The notes beneath the pieces are model-generated. The model searched no databases and was not told the origin of the DNA. It worked only from the letters and a program-made list of their open reading frames with translations. Both the position numbers and the translations under genes were made by a program. A stretch of 8,824 nt of DNA, from the NCBI GenBank assembly GCA_016931365.1, contig JAFGEY010000537.1, positions 1-8,824 on the forward strand. Direction: 5' to 3'. This document shows positions 1-5,941 of the stretch, piece after piece (position 1 is the stretch's first letter; every line of letters starts with the position of its first letter). This stretch comes from Anaerolineae bacterium (GTDB lineage: Bacteria; Chloroflexota; Anaerolineae; JAFGEY01).

Positions 1-57
1 GTGATCGCGGCGACGGTGGGCGTGGGAGTGGAACGGTGGATCAAAAGCAAATCTTGA
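1..57 (+). CDS. AzlC-like branched-chain amino acid permease subunit, C-terminal end only
   Basis: Reading from base 1 gives 18 codons ending in a TGA at 55-57. The visible residues are VIAATVGVGVERWIKSKS: a small hydrophobic stretch followed by a basic tail, as expected at the end of a last transmembrane helix. The gene begins before the window. The identification as AzlC rests almost entirely on context: an AzlD-like gene starts inside or right at its end, and AzlC and AzlD are usually encoded as an overlapping pair forming a branched-chain amino acid exporter. The stop overlaps an ATG (TGATG, 55-59), which would allow translational coupling to the next gene. The fragment alone is too short to identify by motif. 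Confidence 0.6.
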   Translation: MIAATVGVGVERWIKSKS

Positions 58-365
58 TGACGTTGTTTGGCATGCAGTTGGTGACCTATTTGCCGCGCCT
101 CGCGCCGGTATGGTTTTTGTCGTCGCGGACGCTGCCGCCTTTGCTCGCCGACTGGCTGCGCTTTGTGCCGGTCGCCGTGCTGGCGGCGATGCTGCTGCCG
201 TCGCTGGCGCTGGTCGAAGGCCGGGTCGATCTGGGATTAGGCAATTTCTTTTTCTGGGCTGCGTTGCCCACTCTGGCCGTCGCCTGGAAGACGCGCAGCC
301 TGTTTGCCGCGGTGCTGACCGGGATGGTGCTGGTCGCCGGAGCGCGGTTTTTACTTGCTCTATAA
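36..365 (+). CDS. azlD: AzlD-like branched-chain amino acid transport subunit
   Basis: A 109-residue hydrophobic protein of the normal length for the AzlD family. AzlD is the small integral-membrane partner of AzlC, and the pair is associated with export of branched-chain amino acids. Near the N-terminus it has the family-typical block MQLVTYLPRLAP (about residues 13-24). Three or four hydrophobic segments follow, roughly at residues 8-30, 43-60, 70-84 and 89-108. Two starts are possible. The GTG at 36 has a GGGAG element about 8 bases upstream and overlaps the preceding gene by 22 bases. The ATG at 57 overlaps the preceding TGA but has no well-placed SD. I prefer the GTG; the ATG would remove seven residues and leave the family core intact. 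The stop TAA is at 363-365. The link to the downstream dehydrogenase is probably positional only. Confidence 0.82.
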   Translation: MDQKQILMTLFGMQLVTYLPRLAPVWFLSSRTLPPLLADWLRFVPVAVLAAMLLPSLALVEGRVDLGLGNFFFWAALPTLAVAWKTRSLFAAVLTGMVLVAGARFLLAL

Positions 366-366
366 T
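361..366 (+). promoter_or_regulatory. Possible -10 element ahead of the dehydrogenase gene
   Basis: A perfect TATAAT lies 25 bases upstream of the dehydrogenase ATG and would place transcription start near 373, just before the SD. I see no convincing -35 hexamer at 16-18 bases spacing. The element also overlaps the azlD stop codon, so it may be chance, and the dehydrogenase may be read through from azlCD instead. Confidence 0.3.
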
Positions 367-377
367 ATTTAAAGCTT

Positions 378-385
378 AAGGAGGA
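378..385 (+). promoter_or_regulatory. Ribosome binding site that decides the dehydrogenase start
   Basis: AAGGAGGA is a full match to the anti-SD and ends 6 bases before the ATG at 392. It selects that ATG over the TTG immediately before it (389-391). Confidence 0.85.
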
Positions 386-391
386 ACTTTG

Positions 392-1408
392 ATGAAAAAA
401 GCTGTGATTTTGGGCGAGCGCCAGGCCGGGCTGGTCGAGGCGCCGACGCCGCAGGCGAAGGAAGATTGGGCGCTGGTCAAGGTGCAGCGCATCCCGATGT
501 GCACCGAGTACAAGGTGTTTGTCGCCGGGCGCAAGAGCGAATTCTTGGGCCACGAGGCGGTCGGCGAGGTGGTCGAGGTAGCGCAGCCGTGCCGGGTGGC
601 GGTCGGCGAGCGGGTGGTGGTGCAGCCATTGATGGCCTGCGGGCAATGCGTGCTGTGTATCGCCGGTGACTATATCCATTGCCAAAATGCGATCGACATC
701 AAGGCCTTTACCGGATCGCCGGAGGGCAGCGCGACCTATGCCCAGTACGTGCTCAAGCCGTCGTGGATGCTGTCCAAGATTCCCGATGGCGTGTCCTACG
801 AGATGGCGGGGCTGGCCCTGTGCGCGTTGGGGCCGTCGTTCGGCGGGCTGGACGCGATGCAGGTTGACGCATTTGACACGGTGTTGATCACGGGCCTGGG
901 GCCGGTGGGGCTGGGCGGGGTGGTCAATGCCAGGTATCGCGGCGCGCGGGTGATTGCCGTCGAGTCGATTCCCTACCGGGTGGAAAAAGCCAGGCAACTC
1001 GGCGCCGACGCGGTGATCGATCCGCGCGATCCGGACGCGCTGGCCCAGATCATGGAATTGACCCACGGCCTCGGCGTCGACAAGGCGCTGGACTGTTCGG
1101 GCGTGGTGGCGGCGCAGCGCCTGTGCATCGACGCGGCGCGGCGCAAGGGACAGGTCACTTTTGTCGGCGAGTGCAGCGACCCGCTCCCGATCGTGGTCAG
1201 CCCGGACATGATCCGCAAAGGGTTGACCCTGCGCGGATCATGGCATTACAATCTGAACCTGTACCCCAGGGTGATGCAGGTGATCCAGAGATCGCCGCTC
1301 GCCGCCGAGTTGATCAGCCACCGCTTTGGGATGAACCAGGTGCAGCAGGCGCTGGAGGTTTCGGCGTCGCACCAGTGCGCCAAGATCATGCTCGACCCGT
1401 GGGCATAG
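392..1408 (+). CDS. Zinc-dependent medium-chain alcohol/polyol dehydrogenase
   Basis: A 338-residue NAD(P)-dependent dehydrogenase of the medium-chain zinc family (the sorbitol and threonine dehydrogenase group is the closest style). Likely catalytic-zinc ligands are C37 (in MCTEYK), H54-E55 (in GHEAVGEV) and C144 (in LALCALG). The structural zinc lobe is intact, with C83, C86, C89 and C97 in the ACGQC-x2-C-x7-C pattern. The Rossmann motif GLGPVG is at 168-173. The acidic residue E191 at the end of the second Rossmann strand (VIAVES) favours NAD over NADP. Length is normal for the family. The ATG at 392 is chosen because a perfect SD precedes it. The substrate cannot be read from sequence; a sugar alcohol or other secondary alcohol is plausible given the sugar-type oxidoreductases further along. 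It lies 26 bases after azlD and converges on the next gene. Confidence 0.9.
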   Translation: MKKAVILGERQAGLVEAPTPQAKEDWALVKVQRIPMCTEYKVFVAGRKSEFLGHEAVGEVVEVAQPCRVAVGERVVVQPLMACGQCVLCIAGDYIHCQNAIDIKAFTGSPEGSATYAQYVLKPSWMLSKIPDGVSYEMAGLALCALGPSFGGLDAMQVDAFDTVLITGLGPVGLGGVVNARYRGARVIAVESIPYRVEKARQLGADAVIDPRDPDALAQIMELTHGLGVDKALDCSGVVAAQRLCIDAARRKGQVTFVGECSDPLPIVVSPDMIRKGLTLRGSWHYNLNLYPRVMQVIQRSPLAAELISHRFGMNQVQQALEVSASHQCAKIMLDPWA

Positions 1409-1416
1409 AGTGAGAC

Positions 1417-1449
1417 GGCGAGGTCAGAGATTGCTCGCTCTTGACCGCC
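1417..1449. terminator. Bulged hairpin between convergent genes
   Basis: The arms GGCG/GTCA/GAG (1417-1429, with a two-base AG bulge) pair with CTC/TGAC/CGCC (1438-1449, with one unpaired T), giving 11 base pairs around an 8-base loop. It lies just after the dehydrogenase stop and covers the last codons of the opposing gene, so it could end transcription from both sides. Neither side has a U-tract, so intrinsic termination is uncertain. Confidence 0.4.
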
Positions 1450-1849
1450 ATCCACAGGCGAGGAACAACGCTCCGGGAATGGCGACCACCAGTGCCATCA
1501 GATAAGGAATGGCTGAGCGGGGAAAATCTCGCGTCAATGGGATTTGGGTGAACAGCAGCGGTAGCGTGACCAGCTGGAAAACCAGGGTGATGATTCCGCC
1601 CCATTGCTCCCAATGCCAGGCCACACCCAGGCCCAGGACGCTGACAAACATCAAGATCGGGGGCAGTGCTTCTACAAAGGAGACGTCCTCAACCGCGTAC
1701 GGATCGGCCACGCCGGTCGTGAGCCAACTCCAGGTATAGCCAGCCGCCATCAGCAGCGCGTATGCGATCAGTGGAACGCTCCAGATTCGGGCTGTCCAAC
1801 GCATCCATTTTGTGATCGGGTTTCGGCGGTCTTTACTGTTTGTTGCCAC
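1424..1849 (-). CDS. Small four-helix membrane protein of unknown function
   Basis: A 141-residue integral membrane protein. Four hydrophobic helices are visible, roughly at residues 22-43, 60-78, 84-101 and 112-132. A basic N-terminus (KDRRN, then TKWMRW) and a basic C-terminus (GWRSR) both suggest cytoplasmic ends. A tryptophan-rich loop (WHWEQWGG, about 78-85) and an acidic loop with ADPYAVED (about 48-55) are the most distinctive parts. From memory it resembles small membrane proteins grouped as DUF7670 in Chloroflexota genomes, but I cannot verify this and no function is known to me. The start is a GTG at 1847-1849, chosen because a complete AAGGAGG lies four bases upstream (1854-1860); the next internal Met is at residue 16. 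It faces the dehydrogenase tail to tail and has its own promoter more than 130 bases upstream. Confidence 0.8.
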   Translation of the reverse strand: MATNSKDRRNPITKWMRWTARIWSVPLIAYALLMAAGYTWSWLTTGVADPYAVEDVSFVEALPPILMFVSVLGLGVAWHWEQWGGIITLVFQLVTLPLLFTQIPLTRDFPRSAIPYLMALVVAIPGALFLACGWRSRASNL

Positions 1850-1889
1850 TTGGCCTCCTTGCTCTTGACGCAGGCCGGTGGCAGCATCT

Positions 1890-1908
1890 GGTCAGCGATG
1901 GCCTGACC
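1890..1908. repeat. Inverted repeat in the membrane-protein leader
   Basis: GGTCAG (1890-1895) and CTGACC (1903-1908) form a perfect 6-bp dyad around 7 bases. It lies inside the predicted 5' untranslated leader of the membrane-protein gene. It could be an RNA hairpin or an operator half-site pair; nothing further supports either. Confidence 0.35.
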
Positions 1909-1991
1909 TGCACAAGACATATCCAAGGCGCGACGCAAAGTTCAGCCGAGGCGGGGACGTGACGTCGCAATCGCACCTATCATTTGATCTC

Positions 1992-2020
1992 ACGATAGAA
2001 CAAACTTGTTGTGCTGTCAA
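1992..2020 (-). promoter_or_regulatory. Promoter for the small membrane-protein gene
   Basis: On the minus strand a perfect TTGACA (2020-2015) is followed after exactly 17 bases by TATCGT (1997-1992), which matches the -10 consensus at 4 of 6 positions. Predicted transcription start is near 1985, giving a leader of about 135 bases before the GTG at 1849. The spacer carries a 12-base dyad, AACAA-AC-TTGTT (1999-2010). A second dyad, CTATC-N12-GATAG (1977-1998), spans the -10 and start site. These are reasonable operator candidates. No regulator gene lies nearby in the window. Confidence 0.6.
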
Positions 2021-2058
2021 CCCTTTTCCGATTGCAACGGATGGTTGTGCCTGAGCGT

Positions 2059-2367
2059 CTACCCCCAGCCCTGGTCGTCGGGGAAAAGGTTGCTGTACTT
2101 GACGCTGCTGCGCGGTTCGGCCATCATGTCGGCGACGGCGTCGCGCCACTGTTGATAGTGGGCCGTTTCCTTGTGCCGGGCCGGATCGCCGGGCGCGCGG
2201 TAGACTTCGACCAGGACGAAATGGGTGGGATCGTCCATCTGCTGGAGCACGTCAAAACGGGCGATGCCCGATTCCTGGATGCTGCATTGCGCATTTTCCA
2301 GCGACGCGGCCTTGAATGCCTCGACGCAGTCGGGCTTGACGTGGACGAAAACGTGAACGACAAGCAT
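2059..2367 (-). CDS. LsrG-like antibiotic-biosynthesis-monooxygenase-fold protein
   Basis: A 102-residue protein of the ABM dimeric alpha/beta-barrel fold. It closely follows the pattern of LsrG, which acts on the phosphorylated AI-2 signal (P-DPD): a first strand with [10 protein letters not shown] (4-13), the SIQE-x-G-x2-RFDVLQ block (29-42), then FVLVEVYR (50-57) and [10 protein letters not shown] (65-74). The conserved histidines H65 and H70 are present. Related proteins include quinol monooxygenases and small-sugar isomerase-like enzymes, so the reaction is unproven. The ATG at 2367 is used because GAGGAG lies about 7 bases before it, inside the end of the upstream acetyltransferase gene whose stop is only one base away. 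It is the last gene of the minus-strand run. No LsrK, LsrB or LsrR is visible here, so an AI-2 role should not be assumed. Confidence 0.8.
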   Translation of the reverse strand: MLVVHVFVHVKPDCVEAFKAASLENAQCSIQESGIARFDVLQQMDDPTHFVLVEVYRAPGDPARHKETAHYQQWRDAVADMMAEPRSSVKYSNLFPDDQGWG

Positions 2368-2368
2368 T

Positions 2369-2923
2369 TTATATCTCCTCTCTGTGTTGCTCCCATTCTT
2401 TTCGTAATAAACCGTACAAGTACATATCAAAACGTTGTCCATCGCGGTACAAAAACTCGCGGAAGCTGCCCTCGCGCTGAAAGCCGAGCTTTTCGTATAG
2501 CCGGATGGCGCGCTCGTTGTACTCGAACACGGTGAGCTGCACGCGGTGCAGGTTGAGCTCGTCAAAGGCGAAATCGAGGGCCAGGGCCATCGCCTCATAG
2601 CCGTAGCCCTGTCCCTGGCAATCCGTCTCGCCGATGCCGATCCCCAGCCAGCTCGCGCCCTGGTTCCACAGAATGCCGTCCAGTTCCAGGAAGCCGATCA
2701 GCCGATCTTCCGGCCGCAGGCGGATGGCAAAAATATAGGCGGTGGTCGATTTGGCGTGTTCGTCCAGCCACTCGCTCAGTTTGGCCGCCGTCTGGGGGTA
2801 GGCGTCGCGCGCGTCGAGCAGGCGCAGGAATTCGGTGTTTTCGTACCACTGGGCCATTTGGGGCAGATCGTCCTTGGTCAATGCGTTGAGCCTGACCCGT
2901 TCGCCATCGAGCAATCTCTTCAT
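2369..2923 (-). CDS. GNAT family N-acetyltransferase (RimJ/RimL type)
   Basis: A 184-residue acetyl-CoA-dependent acetyltransferase, likely cytoplasmic. The N-terminus [17 protein letters not shown] is typical of the RimJ/RimL-like branch. The acetyl-CoA pyrophosphate loop is Q103-x2-G106-x-G108 (in [10 protein letters not shown]), followed by the [19 protein letters not shown] helix-strand region split around 115-132. The C-terminal signature [13 protein letters not shown] (136-148) is intact. The substrate (protein N-terminus, amine or amino sugar) is not readable. The start ATG at 2923-2921 overlaps the TGA of the sugar kinase (ATGA), which points to translational coupling; the sequence GAAAGGA upstream is a fair SD. 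Its stop lies one base before the next gene. Confidence 0.88.
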   Translation of the reverse strand: MKRLLDGERVRLNALTKDDLPQMAQWYENTEFLRLLDARDAYPQTAAKLSEWLDEHAKSTTAYIFAIRLRPEDRLIGFLELDGILWNQGASWLGIGIGETDCQGQGYGYEAMALALDFAFDELNLHRVQLTVFEYNERAIRLYEKLGFQREGSFREFLYRDGQRFDMYLYGLLRKEWEQHREEI

Positions 2924-3858
2924 CCGTCCATCCTTTCCATCACCGTTTCGCGCCAGGGCGCGCCTTCCATCGGGCCTTTGCGGGTTACCGCCAGCGCGCC
3001 GACGATGTTGGCAAAACGCGCAATTCGATCCAGTGGCCAGCCTTCGATCAGCCCGACGACAAACGCGCCGCCGTAGCAGTCGCCCGCGCCGGTGGGATCG
3101 ACCTCCTCGACCTGGATCGCCGGGGTGCTGATCTCGCCGTCGGCGGTGAATACGGTCGAACCGGCAGCGCCGCGCTTCAAAGCGACCAGGGAGATGCCTC
3201 GCCGGACCAATGCCCGGCATGCCGTCTCGGGATCGGCGTCGCCGGTGAGCATGCTTGCCTCCTCGCCGCTGGGCAAGAGCAGGTCACAGCGGTCGAGCAC
3301 GGGCTGGCAGATGCCGCGCACCTGGTCGATGCCGAGCAGTTCGGGGCGGATGTTGGGGTCGAAACTGACCCGCCCGCCGTGTGCCTTGCACAGGTCAATC
3401 GCTTTGGTGCAGGCCTCGCGCGCGCTTGGGCTGATCGACAGCGCCGAGCCGGTGACGTGAACCCAGTCGGCTCCGGCGATGTAGGCTTCGTCTACATCGT
3501 CCGGGTTGAGCAGCGCCGCCGCCGACTGGGGCAGATGGAACACAAAATTGCGGCTGCCATCGCCGTTGTAGGCGACAAAGGCGATGCCGGTGGTCGTGCC
3601 CGGCGCTTGCCGGATCTGCGAAATATCGACGCCGTCGGCCTGGAGGCGGTCGAGCACGCAGCGGCCAAAAGCATCCGGCGCGACGACGCCGATGAACCCG
3701 GCCGGCACGCCCAGACGGGCGACAGCGTCGATAAAGATCGCCGGCGCGCCGCTGGGATAAGGGCCGACGAATTCGCCCGGCTGCCAGAGGGGTTGATCGA
3801 CGCCGGGGCGCATCACTTCGACGAGCAGTTCGCCGAGGGCAATCACGCGAGGATGCAT
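2920..3858 (-). CDS. PfkB/ribokinase family sugar kinase
   Basis: A 312-residue kinase of normal family length, expected to phosphorylate a sugar or sugar acid with ATP in the cytoplasm. Visible motifs: ALGELLVEV at the N-terminus (7-15); the substrate-side loop PSGAPAIFIDAVARLG (35-50); DPNIRPE (168-174); and the second PfkB signature DPTGAGDCYGGAF (254-266) with catalytic base D260 and the anion-hole GAG. The usual Gly-Gly-x3-Asn of signature 1 reads Ser-Gly-Ala-Pro-Ala-Ile, so the substrate pocket differs from textbook ribokinase and KDG kinase. The substrate is unknown; fructose, 2-keto-3-deoxy sugar acids or a keto sugar made by the neighbouring oxidoreductases are all possible. The ATG at 3858 is preceded by AGAGGAG at 7-8 bases. 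It lies 38 bases after the aldo/keto reductase and overlaps the acetyltransferase start. Confidence 0.9.
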   Translation of the reverse strand: MHPRVIALGELLVEVMRPGVDQPLWQPGEFVGPYPSGAPAIFIDAVARLGVPAGFIGVVAPDAFGRCVLDRLQADGVDISQIRQAPGTTTGIAFVAYNGDGSRNFVFHLPQSAAALLNPDDVDEAYIAGADWVHVTGSALSISPSAREACTKAIDLCKAHGGRVSFDPNIRPELLGIDQVRGICQPVLDRCDLLLPSGEEASMLTGDADPETACRALVRRGISLVALKRGAAGSTVFTADGEISTPAIQVEEVDPTGAGDCYGGAFVVGLIEGWPLDRIARFANIVGALAVTRKGPMEGAPWRETVMERMDG

Positions 3859-3896
3859 AGAATTTCTCCTCTTGTAAACATCACGACAGGCATGAT

Positions 3897-4862
3897 CTAG
3901 GTCTCTAAATTCAACCACGCGCGTTCGTCGTCGGCCAGATTGATCTCGAAGGCCTTGACGTTTTCGGCAAATTCGTCGCCGTTGGCCGCGCCGACCAGGG
4001 CAAAGACGTTCAACGGTGAATGGATGATGTAAGCCAGGGCCAACTGGGGCACGGTGCAGCCCTTTTCTTGGGCCAACTGGATCGTGCGGCGCAGGCGTTC
4101 GACATTGACCGGGTGGCAGTAGGCGGTGAACCCGGCGTGGTCGAGGATCGACTCGGCCTGGTCGACGTTGTCCGGCGTGATCCGCCCGGAGAAAAAGCCG
4201 CGCGCCAAGCTGGAATAGGCAAAAATCGGCATCCCGTTGGCCCGGTACCACGCGCGCGCCTCGGCGTTGGCCGGCCCACTGAGAGTCACACAGCCCGGCC
4301 CCCACGGGTCCTGCACCTGTTCGGCCAGGCCATAGTTGGGGCTGCTGACCCCAAACGGGACCAGACCGTGCCGAGCGGCATAGTCGTTCGCTTCCTGGAT
4401 GCGCTCGTGCGTCCAGTTGGAGCCGCCAAAGGCGCGGATGCGCCCCGCGTCGAGGTGCTCGTTGAACGTGTCGACGATGGGGCCAACCGGAACGTCGGGA
4501 TCGTCGCGATGGAGCAGGTAAATGTCAATATAGCCGGTTTTGAGCCGGGCCAGCGAATCGCGCAGGTCGGCGGCGAGGTCAAAGGGGGTCACGCGCTTGC
4601 GGTCAGCATTGTGATGGCAGCCCTTGGAGACGATAACCACCTGCTCGCGACAGTCGCGCGCCTGCATCCACGCGCCGATGCCGCGCTCGCTGTGCCCGCC
4701 GGCGTAGACGTTGGCCGTATCCAGCGCCGTGCAGCCGAGGGCGAAAACCTGGTCGAGCAGGCTGAAGCTGTGCTCCAGTTCGCGGTCGTCGACGATCATG
4801 GTGCCCAGCACCAGGCGGGAGATGGGGGTGTCGATGTTGGGGATGGTGCGGTATTGCATCAT
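3897..4862 (-). CDS. Aldo/keto reductase
   Basis: A 321-residue NADPH-dependent oxidoreductase of the AKR (alpha/beta)8-barrel superfamily. The catalytic tetrad is complete: D48 and Y53 (in DTANVYAGG), K80 (in IVSKG) and H118 (in LLHRDDPD). Other family blocks are SRLVLGTM (15-22), the strand GGSNW (146-150; many relatives have GVSN), and the NADPH-binding end ALVGAANGDEF (288-298). It presumably interconverts a sugar or aldehyde carbonyl and its alcohol; the exact substrate is not visible. There are two consecutive ATG codons; the first (4862) is chosen because AGGAG lies 8 bases upstream. It is 59 bases downstream of the Gfo/Idh gene. Its leader, AGGAG followed by AAAATTCTATG, is almost identical to that of the next gene. 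Confidence 0.9.
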   Translation of the reverse strand: MMQYRTIPNIDTPISRLVLGTMIVDDRELEHSFSLLDQVFALGCTALDTANVYAGGHSERGIGAWMQARDCREQVVIVSKGCHHNADRKRVTPFDLAADLRDSLARLKTGYIDIYLLHRDDPDVPVGPIVDTFNEHLDAGRIRAFGGSNWTHERIQEANDYAARHGLVPFGVSSPNYGLAEQVQDPWGPGCVTLSGPANAEARAWYRANGMPIFAYSSLARGFFSGRITPDNVDQAESILDHAGFTAYCHPVNVERLRRTIQLAQEKGCTVPQLALAYIIHSPLNVFALVGAANGDEFAENVKAFEINLADDERAWLNLET

Positions 4863-4921
4863 AGAATTTTCTCCTGATACGTGTTATGTGGTGCGTCAAA
4901 CATAGGTGGTGAAGACACCGT

Positions 4922-5896
4922 TTACTCCATTGGGTATTTGAGGCCAATTTGCCGGCGTGCTTCTTGAAGCGTCTGGGCAATGGCAATCGACTCGTCAAGC
5001 GGGATCACGTCGCTTTCAGTTTTGCCAGCGGCCAGGCAGGCCATTGCTTCGGCGGCCTCAAATTGGTAGCCCGCTTCGCCGCTGGCTTCGACCGGCTCCT
5101 GGCCGTTGACCTTGAGTGTGGCCGTGATGGCATGCCAGAAATCGGGGACGTGGATCGCGCCATCGGCGCCCTGGATGAAGGCCTGCTGCGGCGTGTTGGT
5201 GCGCACGGCGCAGGAGAGCAGGGCCAGTTGGCCGCCGGCGTACTTGAGCACCATCGCCGTCTGCTCGTCGACGCCGGTTTCGCCGAGGTGCGCCGACGCC
5301 CGGACGCTCTCCGGCGCGCCAAAGACCATCGAGGCAAAGGCGGTCACGTAAACGCCCACGTCGAGCAGCGCGCCGCCCGCCAGCGCCGGGTTGAGCAGCC
5401 GCCCTTCAGGATCCCAGCCGGAGCGAAAGCCGAAATCGACGTTGAGCATACGTACCTCGCCGATGCGCCCCTCGGTCAGCCATTGTTGCACCTGGACGAT
5501 CACCGGCAAAAAGCGCGTCCACATCGCTTCCATCAGAAAAACGCCTTTGCCCCGCGCAGCCCGAACCATATCGATCACCCGCCCGGCGTTGATCTCTATT
5601 GGCTTTTCACAGAGCACGGCCTTGCCCGCGTCGATGCAGAGCAGGGTGTGTTCCCGGTGAAAGGGGTGCGGCGTGGCGACATACACCACGTCGACGGCGG
5701 GATCGGCGAGCATGTCGGCATAGCTGCTGTAGGCGCGATCAAAGCCGTATTCGTCGGCAAAGGCCTGCGCTTTGTCGAGCGCGCGCGAGCCAACGGCAAC
5801 CAGTTTTGCCTGGGGGAGCTTTTTGAGGTCGGTGGCAAAGCGGGCAGCGATGCGCCCCGCGCCGAGGATGCCCCAACCGAATGAAGATTTGGTCAT
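4922..5896 (-). CDS. Gfo/Idh/MocA family NAD(P)-dependent oxidoreductase
   Basis: A 324-residue dehydrogenase of the glucose-fructose oxidoreductase/inositol dehydrogenase family. The N-terminal Rossmann domain opens with GILGAGRIA (9-17) and ends with the family hallmark CEKPIEIN (96-103), where K98 is the expected catalytic lysine. The C-terminal substrate domain starts with FLMEAMWTRFLP (120-131) and includes GGALLDVGVY (174-183). The EAMWTRF block is typical of the branch containing dimeric dihydrodiol dehydrogenase and NADP-xylose dehydrogenase, so oxidation of an aldose or diol is likely. No signal peptide is present, so it acts in the cytoplasm. The ATG at 5896 has AGGAG about 7 bases upstream. 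It starts 45 bases after the acyltransferase gene ends. Confidence 0.92.
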   Translation of the reverse strand: MTKSSFGWGILGAGRIAARFATDLKKLPQAKLVAVGSRALDKAQAFADEYGFDRAYSSYADMLADPAVDVVYVATPHPFHREHTLLCIDAGKAVLCEKPIEINAGRVIDMVRAARGKGVFLMEAMWTRFLPVIVQVQQWLTEGRIGEVRMLNVDFGFRSGWDPEGRLLNPALAGGALLDVGVYVTAFASMVFGAPESVRASAHLGETGVDEQTAMVLKYAGGQLALLSCAVRTNTPQQAFIQGADGAIHVPDFWHAITATLKVNGQEPVEASGEAGYQFEAAEAMACLAAGKTESDVIPLDESIAIAQTLQEARRQIGLKYPME

Positions 5897-5941
5897 TTTT
5901 ATCTCCTATGTCAAAGAATAGCAGAAACAAGCGATCAACTG

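Noticed and set aside
86..1066. Minus-strand open frame of about 326 codons across azlD and the dehydrogenase.
   Set aside because: It spans two plus-strand genes and the gap between them, and its translation is low-complexity Arg/His-rich without motifs.
2018..2047. Imperfect hairpin (CAACC/GGTTG with inner CCG/CGG) downstream of the LsrG-like gene, considered as the terminator of the minus-strand run.
   Set aside because: The pairing is interrupted by large internal loops, there is no U-tract, and one arm overlaps the TTGACA of the next promoter.
2059..2367. A complete AI-2 (lsr) quorum-signal system.
   Set aside because: Only an LsrG-like protein is present. The neighbouring kinase is PfkB family, whereas LsrK is FGGY family, and there is no LsrR, LsrF or LsrACDB.
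2924..3220. N-terminal extension of the GNAT gene up to an in-frame start at 3220.
   Set aside because: The extension overlaps the PfkB kinase gene, is Arg-rich and unlike any GNAT. The ATG at 2923 with the ATGA overlap and an SD fits far better.
3859..4305. N-terminal extension of the kinase frame into the aldo/keto reductase gene.
   Set aside because: It overlaps a well-supported gene in another frame. The kinase domain starts naturally at the ATG at 3858, which has a strong SD.
4863..4921. Possible internal promoter (TTGACG on the minus strand) between the Gfo/Idh and aldo/keto reductase genes.
   Set aside because: No acceptable -10 hexamer lies 16-18 bases downstream; the region is better read as a simple intercistronic gap. 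A 4-bp hairpin at 4908-4919 is too weak to call a terminator.
4020..5884. Long plus-strand open frames (4020-4877 and 4949-5884) opposite the aldo/keto reductase and Gfo/Idh genes.
   Set aside because: They lie wholly inside genes with intact family motifs on the minus strand. Their translations show no domain and have antisense-like composition.
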